NCBI RefSeq assembly: GCF_001661345.1
Contig: NW_017962914.1
Coordinates: 1,204,439-1,268,438, forward strand
Direction: 5' to 3'
Length of the DNA stretch: 64,000 nucleotides
Source of the DNA: Ascoidea rubescens DSM 1968
Taxonomy: Eukaryota; Ascomycota; Saccharomycetes; Ascoideales; Ascoideaceae
Positions within the stretch are counted from its first letter, which is position 1. Every line of letters starts with the position of its first letter. This document shows positions 21,502-31,700 of this stretch, piece by piece. Position numbers and translations under genes: made by a program. A model generated the notes under the pieces. That model was not told where the DNA came from and made no database searches. It was given only the letters and a program-made list of their open reading frames with translations.

Positions 21502-23937
21502 ATGGCCACCTCTATGTCGCCTCCACCCTCCAACGCCTGCTCCTCTGATGCTCTGCACCACCATGGTCCAGCTTGCGAAATGGACTGCTCTTCTTCTCTT
21601 GAAACCTCCTTCGAAAGGGCTGCTCAGACTGCTTCTACCCTCAATGCTGACGATGCTGCCTTGATGAGAGACCCTCTAGCTGCTCTTTTGGACGACTCCC
21701 AAAGAATCCTTCAGCAAATCGACACCACCAAGTTGAAAATATCGAATTTGCTCAAATCAAACACCACCCCCAAACGAAACATGAAAACGAGATCGTCAAA
21801 GTCAAACTCAAAGTTTCTTAGCATTTCCTCAATGACCTACACCGAAATCAACGATCTCTTTCTAAATAACGACAAGTTCAATTCGCTTATCATAAATAAC
21901 TCGGTTTCGCTAACTGAAAAAGAACTGAAAAGTGAGGAAGAACTAAAAGATTACGTCCCCAACGGTTATCATCCTGCCTACATAGGTGAGGTCTTGACAA
22001 ATGATCAAAACAATATATCCTACACTTTAATTCGAAAATTAGGCTGGGGCCATTTTTCAACTGTTTGGCTAGCTAGAGCTAAGAAAATTGAAATCAAAAA
22101 TTCGGAAGTTCAGTCAAATGATTTGAGTGATTTGGGTGGTTTGGATGATTTGGGTGATTTAGATGATTTAAATAAAAATTTAAATAACGAGTTAAATAAC
22201 TTAGATAACGATTTTCAAGAATACGTTGCAGTTAAAATTGTTCGTTCTGCAAAACATTATACTGAAACTTCAATAGATGAAATCAAATTATTAAAAAAAG
22301 TTAAAAATTTCAATACCAATAACAATAACAATATAGGTCAGCATAATGTCATCAAATTATTAGATGACTTCACTATTAATGGCCCCAACGGTAATCACAT
22401 TGTTATGATTTTTGAAATTCTCGGCGAAAATCTATTATCCCTAATCAAAAAATTCAAACACAATGGCATTCCAACCATTCTAGTCAAACAAATCGCTAAA
22501 CAAATCCTATTCGCCTTGGATTTCTTACATAGAAACTGCGGTATAATACACACTGATCTTAAACCAGAAAATATCCTACTAAAAATCAACAACACCAACG
22601 TCCTAAAACTAATCGATCTAATATCAAATAAAAAAAACCTACTAAAAATTCTAAGATTTTATCAGGACTTTTTATCTGACATATCCATTTCAAGAAAAAA
22701 AATTAATAACAATAACAACAATAACAACAGTATTAAAGTCAATTACGCTAAATTAGGCGAAATCATCTCAAACACTAAAAAAAAAGAAAATATAGATCAC
22801 TACAAAATCATCAAATCAGAACCAATACCCTCTCTAATCAAAAATTCATATTCTAATATTCCTATTCCTCATCAATCAAATAATAATATCCACCCTCCTT
22901 CTTGTAACTCTTATGCTAATTCTTCTTCCGCTTCTGCTTCTTCCTCTTCATCTTCTTCCCCTTCCTCTATTACCTCATCAAATGACTCTTCCTCCAAACT
23001 AGATTCTCCAAATAAAATACTCCACTCTGATAATTTTCTATCTTCTCTATCTTTAATGACAATTTCAAACAATATCGTCAACAATTCAAATTTTCCAACC
23101 CCACCCTCTTCAGGCTCAAATCATGATACAGATCTTCCAGATCAAAAAATCAACAATAACAATCAACTAAATGATCGTCTTTATAATGACAGTAATCTCA
23201 TAAACGCAAAAATTGCTGATTTAGGTAATGCTTGTTGGATAGATAAACACTTTACTAATGATATTCAAACAAGACAATATAGAGCTCCAGAAATCATCAT
23301 GGGTGGTTCTTGGGGTTGTTCTGCTGATGTTTGGTCTTTTGCTTGTTTGATTTTCGAATTATTAACTGGTGATTATCTTTTTGAACCCATTGAAGGTCAT
23401 TCTTATTCAAGAGATGACGACCATTTAGCTCAAATTGTCGAACTTCTATCTTGTCCAAATCCTCACGAAGACCATGATCTAGTCAATCTAGTTAATGGCT
23501 GCTCAAAAAGCTCTTCGTTTTTCAATGATAATTACCACTTGCAAAATTTATCAAGTTTAAGATTTTGGGATTTGAAAAGAGTCTTGAAAGAAAAATATAA
23601 GTTTTCTGAGCTTGAATCAAGGCAAATTAGCGATTTTCTTTTACCAATGCTCAATTTAAACCCTAAAAAAAGAGCCGATGCTGGTGGAATGATCAACCAC
23701 CCTTGGCTAGAAGATACCTTTGGCATGGAAAATGTTTTTAATCAGGAAAGAAAATTGTATAATAGTGGTCTAGATATGCCTGGCTGGTGCAGTGAAGTCT
23801 TTCATTACACACTGTATTATAATCCCAATCGTCGTTATAATAGCCATAGAACTAATTATAACCGCCATCGCAACAATAACGGGAGTTTTTACTATCGTAA
23901 CAATAATAACAGTTCTTATAATCGCAGTTATAATTAA
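21502..23937 (+). CDS. SKY1: SR-protein kinase (SRPK family)
   Basis: A serine/arginine-protein kinase that phosphorylates RS-type proteins such as Npl3 and thereby controls mRNA export; it is cytosolic. Landmarks: the SRPK entry motif DYVPNGYHPAYIGEV, the glycine loop LGWGHFSTVWLA (about 175-186), the catalytic Lys in VAVKIV (about 243), HTDLKPENILL (about 348), the DLGNACW version of DFG typical of SRPKs (about 573), RQYRAPEIIMG and the C-lobe ending NHPWLED. An Asn/Ser-rich spacer of about 200 residues splits the two kinase lobes, as in all SRPKs. The start is placed at 21502 because an earlier in-frame ATG at 21394 lies inside the U6 gene. The protein has 811 residues. The C-terminus is Asn/Arg/Tyr-rich. 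Confidence 0.94.
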   Translation: MATSMSPPPSNACSSDALHHHGPACEMDCSSSLETSFERAAQTASTLNADDAALMRDPLAALLDDSQRILQQIDTTKLKISNLLKSNTTPKRNMKTRSSKSNSKFLSISSMTYTEINDLFLNNDKFNSLIINNSVSLTEKELKSEEELKDYVPNGYHPAYIGEVLTNDQNNISYTLIRKLGWGHFSTVWLARAKKIEIKNSEVQSNDLSDLGGLDDLGDLDDLNKNLNNELNNLDNDFQEYVAVKIVRSAKHYTETSIDEIKLLKKVKNFNTNNNNNIGQHNVIKLLDDFTINGPNGNHIVMIFEILGENLLSLIKKFKHNGIPTILVKQIAKQILFALDFLHRNCGIIHTDLKPENILLKINNTNVLKLIDLISNKKNLLKILRFYQDFLSDISISRKKINNNNNNNNSIKVNYAKLGEIISNTKKKENIDHYKIIKSEPIPSLIKNSYSNIPIPHQSNNNIHPPSCNSYANSSSASASSSSSSSPSSITSSNDSSSKLDSPNKILHSDNFLSSLSLMTISNNIVNNSNFPTPPSSGSNHDTDLPDQKINNNNQLNDRLYNDSNLINAKIADLGNACWIDKHFTNDIQTRQYRAPEIIMGGSWGCSADVWSFACLIFELLTGDYLFEPIEGHSYSRDDDHLAQIVELLSCPNPHEDHDLVNLVNGCSKSSSFFNDNYHLQNLSSLRFWDLKRVLKEKYKFSELESRQISDFLLPMLNLNPKKRADAGGMINHPWLEDTFGMENVFNQERKLYNSGLDMPGWCSEVFHYTLYYNPNRRYNSHRTNYNRHRNNNGSFYYRNNNNSSYNRSYN

Positions 23938-24326
23938 ATTTTATTTTGTTTAAAATGCATCGAAATCAAGTAGTATCGTTTTTATTTTAAAAAATTGTTT
24001 ATTATCATTACTATCATTCCTATTTCAATTTTTTGTTCTTGTTATATTATTTAAATGTGGTTAGTTAAATTTCTTTTTATTGTTATGTTTTTTCTTTTAT
24101 AAAGTATTTTAAAAATTCAAATTCTTTTTGTTTATATTGTAATAGCATTAACGCTAGACCCAAAATAGAAACAAACTTTAGTTTTTTAAAAAAAATATTT
24201 CCTACAAAAACAAATTCAAAATATGTACTTATTATTTTAAATATATACATATATGCAGTCAAATGAAAAGTGATTCATTTACTTAATTTTCAAATAAAGA
24301 AATAGAACAAAAATCGCTCTATTGGC
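23938..24326. other. Convergent intergenic region
   Basis: An AT-rich spacer between the stops of SKY1 (plus) and the GYF-domain gene (minus). It includes TATATA tracts near 24240. No gene is seen; it presumably holds both terminators. Confidence 0.45.
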
Positions 24327-27300
24327 TTAACGTCTGTTTTTTCTCTTAGAACTTTTCACTGATGTGGTCCATTCAGAATCGTCGTTGTTGAAATCAAGAT
24401 CAGCTTTCAACGCTTCGTCCCAATCAATGTTGGAAATAAATAGCTTTTCAACGTTTTTTCTCCTTTTAATGAACTCTTCAGAAAATCTTCTACCGTTCAA
24501 AGTTGTTGAGGCAGAATAAATAGAATCGCTAATTAAATCCATCGAAGTGTTATCTGCTGGCAATGTAAAAAAAATTTTTAACAAATCTTCTTTTTTAATA
24601 TTTTTGTTTAAATTGTGTAATTCAGCTCTACACCATTGTAAGAATTCTCGTTTAGACCTTGAACTGCTATTTTGAGCACTGTTGTTTGTTGAGACTCTGG
24701 GGACTGGAACAGCAGAAACAGATCTTAAAATTGCTGGAGTGGTTGGTTTTGAAGCGTTATTTGTGATCTTTGGAGTGGAAGCTTTAACTGACTGAGATTT
24801 TTTGGCAGAACCAACAACTGTCCATTTGTTTGTAGTGCTAGTAGATGAAATAGTTGAAGCAAACGAAGCTTTTTTGGCGGACGCTTTGCTGCTAACCAAG
24901 TTACTAACGGCTCTAGCTTTAACAGCGGCAATATCAGCTTCTTCCTTTTGAATTTCAGTTAAAGTTTTCTTAACAGTATTACTTGTAGTTTTGGAAATAG
25001 CCCAACCCATTGGAGCAGGTTTTGCAGCTTGGGTAGTGGCTTCTTCAGCAAGTATTTTTTGGACCAATAATTTACTTTTGGTTTCTCTTTGTTTTTCTTG
25101 CAATTTTTGTTCTTTTTCTCTTTTTGCAGTTTCAATTTGTTGGATTTCTTTTAGTGATTTTGGTGGGGCCTGAGTTGATTTTTTATTAGCATTTGCCCAT
25201 GGCGCTAACTTAGGTTTAACTGGGGTAGGTTTTGGCGAAACAGTTTGGGTTTTAACTAACTCAATGATTTCTTTGGTTTCAGCTTTAGGTTCTTTTACTG
25301 CATTTCGTTCTTTTCCATTATTTGATTTTGATTTTGATTTTGGTTGCACAGCCTTTTCGTCTGCTTTTTCTGATAAAACTTCTGGTTTTTGTGTAGTTTC
25401 AACTTCTGAAAGATCTTCAACATCTTGTTTATTTACTTCAATAGGAATTTCCTTTTTAATACTATCTTTGGAAATTTCTTTCGATAATTGATGATTATCT
25501 TGAGATGAAGTAGAATCAAATCTTTCAGATTTCCATTGTTGAGGTAAAGAATTGACCAGTTCATTTTTCAAAATAGGAGAGTTTGTAGAAATCGTATTTT
25601 CACTTTGAACGACCGGCTCATTATTAATAGGAATTGGATCGGAATCAATTTCTTCATTAATAACAGTATGTATTTGATTCAAAATATGATCAGTTTTAAT
25701 GTCTGGATTGGAAGAATCAATGTTTTGAAAGTTTATTGTAGGGGATTGTTGATTTAATTGTTGAAATCCGATATTTTGAGTTTGAATATTTGAAAGTGAA
25801 TGAATTGAAGCGTGCAAACTTTGAGGAGTACTAATATTGGATTGATTGTCATTATTGATAATTGGGGTGTTTGAAAGGCTGTTATTGATGTTATTGCTAT
25901 TGATTGTGGCATTGTTAATATTTGAAGTGTTAATAGCATTGGGGTTTATATTGTTATTATTATGTTGGTTTGCTATATTATTGTTATCGTTGAAAAATTG
26001 AGATTGAGTTCTTGCAGGAATTCCGATGTTTGTGTTTGAGATATAATCTCTTGTTGTTGCTTGAGATGGTGTAGTTAAAGATGCAATGTTCCAGTTTGAG
26101 GCGATTGGAGTAAGTGTTTGATGGAAAACTGGAAGGTTTGATGCATTTGTCATCCAGGCATTGGATGGATTTTGTTGTGGTTGTTGTTGCAAAAATTGTT
26201 GGTTCGGAAATAAAGCTGATTGGTTAAAAAATTGAGACTGAGGAATTTGTTGCTGATGCTGACTTTGTAGAATATTAGGTGATGAAAGTGAAGGCAATGG
26301 AACTAAAAAGGGTTCTATAAAATTATTAATTGATATGCAAAATTCGTTCAAAGTTCTAAATTGGACTTCGTCAGCTCTTCTGATTCTAAGCTCGGGAGTT
26401 AGGTAGTTGACACCATACCATCTATTCATCATTATACCATCGAATGGGCCTTGTTCTTGATTTGATGGATCAAGATAATACCATTTGATTTCCGAAGGTT
26501 GTTGTAGAGAAATATTTGGAGGTGGAATTAAAGAATGCAATTGATTTGGAAATAAGTTTGGTGGTGGAGGTGGTGGAGAGTTAATTGAATTCAAATCCAA
26601 GTTATTGTTTAAACTTAAATTTGAACTAGAATGAGACATTGAATTCAAATGAGGGTTACTTGAGTTGTGACGCAAAGAAGAATTTAAAGGGTTCCGAAGA
26701 AAATTTAAATCAGAAACAACAGAATTAGATATGGCTTGAGGTTGATTATTTGAGGGATTTTTTTGGTTAATGGTTGTGTTATTCGGGTTGAGGATAGGGT
26801 TTTTGATAGAGTCAATAGAGTTTGATGATAGGATGGGGTTAATCGGATTAATAGGATTAATAGGATTGATGTGATTTGAATTCGAAATGAAGTTTGAAGA
26901 ATTGAGGTTATTGTTGTTTGAAGAGTCAATAGAGGAAGTTTGGTCATTATTGTTGAGTGAGTCATTATTTTGAATCTCTTTGGATTGAGAAGAATGGTCA
27001 ATGGATTCATTGTTAATTTCATTATTAACATTGTTTTCAGAGAGTTTTGAATCGAAAAAAGAAGGAGATTGCAAAGTTGTAGGAATTGGGGATAGTAAAG
27101 AAGAAAATGTGTTTAAAAACAAAGGAGTTGCAGGATTACTAAAATTTGGTAACCAAGGAGAATTAGCAACATTTTTTGGATGCAAAGAATTATCTGGATC
27201 ATTAAATTTTAAATCATCAAAGCTTTTTTCAACCTGATTAATATCTAAAGATAGATTTCGTTTATTTTTGCTTGGTAAGGAGGATAATAAACTTGCGGAT

Positions 27301-28154
27301 TCTTCATTTGCGTTGGAAGCTTGATTTAAGTTGGAAGTTGAAGAGGGAGTTACATTCGGGTTTGTATTAGAAGATTGGTTTGGTTTTGAGGATAACGAGT
27401 TTTTAGAAAAACGAGCAGATCTAGGAGTTGTAGAAAAATTTCGATTTCCTGATAAAGTTGATGAAGATGAAGGAGCCTTAATAGATAAGTTAAACTTATT
27501 TTTATCCTTTGATAAAGAATTTGAAGACAAGTTTGAAGTTAAATTTGAATCTAAATTTGAATCTAAATCTGCACCTGTGATTGAAATTGCAATGGAAGAA
27601 TCGGTTTGAACTTGATTTTGGTTTTGGTTTTGGTTTTGGTTTTGATTCAAGCTATGGTAGTGATAGGGCTTTTGCGAGTTATTTGAATACGACTTGTTGT
27701 GATTTTGAACATTATTTAAATCTTTAAACATTAAAAATAAAATTTTTTGAAAATCGTCAGAAATATAATTGTAAATTTTTTTTCTTGTGACAGTGTTGAT
27801 GGTATAGTTGAAAAACTTTTGATTCTTCAATTGATCAAAAACATCAACCAACTCATCAATGGAATACCTCTTATCTCCAGGGTCTCTGTCTGGCAAATCA
27901 ACCTTAAAAATAGTAGGAGTAGTCGAAGATAACAAAGAGGAGGTAGAATTAGCACTGCTGCCGATATTGTTGCTGATACTGTTATTGCTGCTGCTGCTGC
28001 TGTTATAATTATTGCTATAATTATAGTTGTGGCTGGAGTTATTGTTGTTATATCTTTTGTTTGAATTTATTTTTTTATTGTTGTTGTGATTACGGGCATG
28101 ATTATGATACCTGTTGGACGAATTTTCATCTGATAGATTAGAGTTGGGACGCAT
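24327..28154 (-). CDS. SMY2: GYF-domain protein of the SMY2/SYH1 family
   Basis: A cytosolic adaptor whose GYF domain binds proline-rich ligands. In yeast, Smy2 and Syh1 act in ER-Golgi traffic, mRNP function and no-go decay. The 1275-residue frame has an N-terminal motif DRDPGDKRYSIDELVDVFDQ near residue 90. The GYF domain lies at about 555-615 (WYYLDPSNQEQGPFDG, then MMNRWYGVNYL). A charged Lys/Glu/Gln-rich coiled coil spans about 980-1060. The conserved C-terminal helical block is KREFLQWCRAELHNLNKNI. The regions between are Asn/Ser/Gln-rich. One family member is called here; which paralogue cannot be decided, so the symbol is nominal. Confidence 0.88.
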   Translation of the reverse strand: MRPNSNLSDENSSNRYHNHARNHNNNKKINSNKRYNNNNSSHNYNYSNNYNSSSSSNNSISNNIGSSANSTSSLLSSTTPTIFKVDLPDRDPGDKRYSIDELVDVFDQLKNQKFFNYTINTVTRKKIYNYISDDFQKILFLMFKDLNNVQNHNKSYSNNSQKPYHYHSLNQNQNQNQNQNQVQTDSSIAISITGADLDSNLDSNLTSNLSSNSLSKDKNKFNLSIKAPSSSSTLSGNRNFSTTPRSARFSKNSLSSKPNQSSNTNPNVTPSSTSNLNQASNANEESASLLSSLPSKNKRNLSLDINQVEKSFDDLKFNDPDNSLHPKNVANSPWLPNFSNPATPLFLNTFSSLLSPIPTTLQSPSFFDSKLSENNVNNEINNESIDHSSQSKEIQNNDSLNNNDQTSSIDSSNNNNLNSSNFISNSNHINPINPINPINPILSSNSIDSIKNPILNPNNTTINQKNPSNNQPQAISNSVVSDLNFLRNPLNSSLRHNSSNPHLNSMSHSSSNLSLNNNLDLNSINSPPPPPPNLFPNQLHSLIPPPNISLQQPSEIKWYYLDPSNQEQGPFDGIMMNRWYGVNYLTPELRIRRADEVQFRTLNEFCISINNFIEPFLVPLPSLSSPNILQSQHQQQIPQSQFFNQSALFPNQQFLQQQPQQNPSNAWMTNASNLPVFHQTLTPIASNWNIASLTTPSQATTRDYISNTNIGIPARTQSQFFNDNNNIANQHNNNNINPNAINTSNINNATINSNNINNSLSNTPIINNDNQSNISTPQSLHASIHSLSNIQTQNIGFQQLNQQSPTINFQNIDSSNPDIKTDHILNQIHTVINEEIDSDPIPINNEPVVQSENTISTNSPILKNELVNSLPQQWKSERFDSTSSQDNHQLSKEISKDSIKKEIPIEVNKQDVEDLSEVETTQKPEVLSEKADEKAVQPKSKSKSNNGKERNAVKEPKAETKEIIELVKTQTVSPKPTPVKPKLAPWANANKKSTQAPPKSLKEIQQIETAKREKEQKLQEKQRETKSKLLVQKILAEEATTQAAKPAPMGWAISKTTSNTVKKTLTEIQKEEADIAAVKARAVSNLVSSKASAKKASFASTISSTSTTNKWTVVGSAKKSQSVKASTPKITNNASKPTTPAILRSVSAVPVPRVSTNNSAQNSSSRSKREFLQWCRAELHNLNKNIKKEDLLKIFFTLPADNTSMDLISDSIYSASTTLNGRRFSEEFIKRRKNVEKLFISNIDWDEALKADLDFNNDDSEWTTSVKSSKRKNRR

Positions 28155-28731
28155 CCTATGAGAAGTGGTGGATTACACATGTAATTGGTTAGTAATTGAA
28201 CAGAATTAGAGGCATCAGAGGAAGACCCAGGGCCAAAGCAAACACTAGCAGGCCAGGCAAACAGCTGAAAATCCCTATTTCGAGCTGGAGCTTCACAGCG
28301 AGACAACACCAACACAACACATACCATGAAGGACCGAAAGAGAGTTTTGTAGCTTGTTGGGACATTGGAAGGAAGACAAGAGAAGAGAATTACTGGACTG
28401 AGAGTAGGCTAGATCAAAGGCTGGAGGACGAAGAGACGAGAGACAGATCGTTGATGGTTCTTTTATATTTGAGTTAAAAAGCTTCAATACAATTCACAAC
28501 TCTCTGAAAAAACTCTGGAAAAATTTTTACCAACCCCGGCTTTCAAACACAAAAGTGACAGACCCCTGTTTGAGGGTCTGAAAACCGTAATTGTGAAACC
28601 GGCCTGGTTCACGCGTGATTCTTTTGGAATTCCTTGGAATGCGTTCTCTCTCACAGAAACGATTTTATTGTGGTTTTATAAAACAAAAAAAGTCAGAAAA
28701 GTCAGAAAAAAGCAGAGCAGCCAATTCAGTG
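28155..28731. other. SMY2-like upstream region and SEC7 3' flank
   Basis: A spacer between two minus-strand genes. It is less AT-rich than most spacers here and carries short purine-rich frames on both strands, none with a plausible protein. It should hold the SMY2-like promoter (left) and the SEC7 terminator (right). No motif stands out. Confidence 0.4.
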
Positions 28732-31700
28732 TTATATCTTCAAATACACCTCTCCTACTCGTGTCAAGAAGGACTTGATCACAGAACGCATTTCGGTGGG
28801 CAACGCCTTGTCAAGGATGTTCAACACCAACTCGTACACAACAGGACAGTTGGTGATGAAGTCGTCGTCATCTAGCTCGTAGTAGCCTTGTAGAATCTCA
28901 ACAACAACAGGTCGCCAGGTATTGATGTTTCTTTGCTGCGACACATCGTCTAGCTCAATATATTTTTGAACAATGGCAACACATAGAGGTATTAACTCCT
29001 TTAGCATCAAATCTTTTTGGTTCTTGGTAGCCTTTTCTTTATCGATTATTAGCCTGAACATTATATTTACAAAAACAGCCGACGATGACGACTCCTGTCT
29101 TAATAAATTAGGCAACCTTTCAATCACTCCAGAGTTCCATAACCTTACCCGTAAATTGTAATCGTCATTAAATTTTCTCGAAAATCTGTAACTCTCTTTC
29201 AAACACTGACTTAACTGTAGTAAGTTATCGGTGGGAATCAAATCGTAAAACGTTTCATCCTCAAATAATTCAGAAACAGTCTCAATCACTAACAACTGCA
29301 ACACGCATTTCACAACAATAGTGCTTTTTTCCTTTGCCTTCTTACGAACAACGTCATCAACAGTTTTCCCGTTTTTATTGTTCGCCTTACTCGACGAAAC
29401 GTCCAATGCATCTTCTTCGTTGTCTTGCTGCTCAGTGTCATTTGCTGTTTTTCCATTCTCTCTAGATACCCCAATTTCATTACTTTTAATCGATGAACCA
29501 CTTGATACTCCCTGTTCAGCGGATTGTTTTAATGGGTCGGCCTTAAACAATTCAATTGCAGTAGTCAACTTGAACAAATGTTTGAAGCATATCAATATTT
29601 TATCCCAATGTTCACCATCAAATTTACTCATGTTTTGCAAAATTAATTGCTGCAAACATGATCGCCCAATTCTCGAAATCGTATCGTTTTCTTGAAGAAT
29701 ACAGGATTCTAACAACAGCAAATATTCATCCAACAAATGCAACAAATTGTCAAAATGTGTAAATAAGGCAATCATATTTCTCAATGCCTGAATTAGTGTG
29801 GTTGACAACCATACTGATAAATCATCATGACTTCCAGAATGACTCAACTCCCAATGTTTACTTAAAACCCCAAATATCGGAAAAAGTAATTTTTTGCAAA
29901 CATCATCCCAAAATTCAATACTAAAAGCTGATCCATACGAAACCAATGAATCAAACAAATAGTTAAGAGCTCTAGATCGAACCTCAAGGTCTTCTGATTT
30001 CATAATAACATCATGCAATCCAAATAGTATCGGAAACCAAAGCTTCTTTTGAATTGATTTAAATGAATCATCCTTCTTTAATGTTTGAGGCACCTCAGAA
30101 TTAATTTCATATTCATTCTCCTCGCCAAGTAATGCAGACCCGTTTTCTGTTAATGAAGAAATTTTTCTAATCAATAATTTCATATCTTCAATAGCATGTA
30201 AACTTATCTTTTGAAATCTCTCATTTTCAGCCAATGTCACTAAACAATCAACAAATCCTTCAAAACTCTCCTGATAATATACACCAACTAAATAATTTTT
30301 ACTAATCTTATTAAGCAACTTGTAACTTTTCCAAATTATATCTTCATTCACATTATTAGATGTGATTTTTAAAACATTAAATATTGAAAACCATCCAGAC
30401 TTTATTTTTTTAGCCTTAGAATCAATCATGTTTTGAATGATATCCAAAATTAACTGTTGAATCTCAATGTCCTCATTTTCTCTTATTATTACCCCAAAGC
30501 TCTTTAAAAACTCTTTTTGAAACTTGAAGTGAGCCAACTCTTCAATATCTAAAAACCTCATAGATAGCTGTTTAAGCGAGTCTAACGCAAAAATGACAAC
30601 ATGTTGATTAGGACTAGAACCTATAGTATTAAATGTTTTTTCCATTATTGCCCACAATTGAGACCATTCCAATCGAATTCTATCCATAGAATAGTAACAG
30701 ACATCAACCATTTTTTGAAGTGCAAAAATTCTAGGATTTCCAGAGCTCCCAGAACTTTCAATTTCTTCATTAGCAACTTCTGATAAAGCAGAAACAAAAT
30801 CAAAAATACCACTTGTGAGGATTGCACTATTAGAAAAGACTCTATCAATACCAACTGTAATCTCACTAGACCTGACCAAATTTACCATATCAGGATTTAA
30901 TTTTTGATTTTGATGATGCAATTGAGCAAGCTCAGAAGGATCTTTCTTTGAATTAAGAAAACTAAATAATTTTCCATTGGAAAAGGCCGTAGCTGTAGAT
31001 CTTGTGCTTTCGATTGAACTTCTGCTAGCAAATCTCACATTTGACACATCGGGTATATTGTTAGGTTCAATACCCTGAGCAATTAATTGCAATCTTTCCA
31101 ATTGAGAAATGCAAAATATTATTTCTTTCCATGTTGATTTAAGATTGTTTCCATCACTAATGCAAATATCTAGCAAGATTTTGATTGCTTTAATATTTTT
31201 CTCTTTTATTTCTTCCAAATTTTGAAGATTTGTAAACTGAATCAACGCATTTACAAATGAAGCTCTAGCATAATCAATGTCAAAAATACACGAAATTTTA
31301 ATGGAAAGTTTAATTCCTTCTAAACAAATTTGAGAAATATCATCATCATCATATTCCTTAAAGGGGGGAGTTAAAGCACCTAAAAATGACATCCATAAAG
31401 TTTCAAATATCGATTTGACGTGTTCAATATGGGATGCCGAAAAAAACTTGTTATTAGACGTAGTATTATTTCCAAATGAAACTATCAATGAATAGTTATT
31501 TTCGTTTTCGGGTTTCTCAATTCCTCGATTTATTCTGTTTTGTTTGTCAAGATTTTTAAAAAGTTTTTCAGTTTTAGTTGATATTTCTTTTGTAATTAAA
31601 TTATAGGACTCATTTTCAGCCGCTTCTTTATTTCCAAACAAAGAGGAAAATGTATTGATTTGTGGTAATGATCTATCATTATTCTTAAACAATGCCTCTT

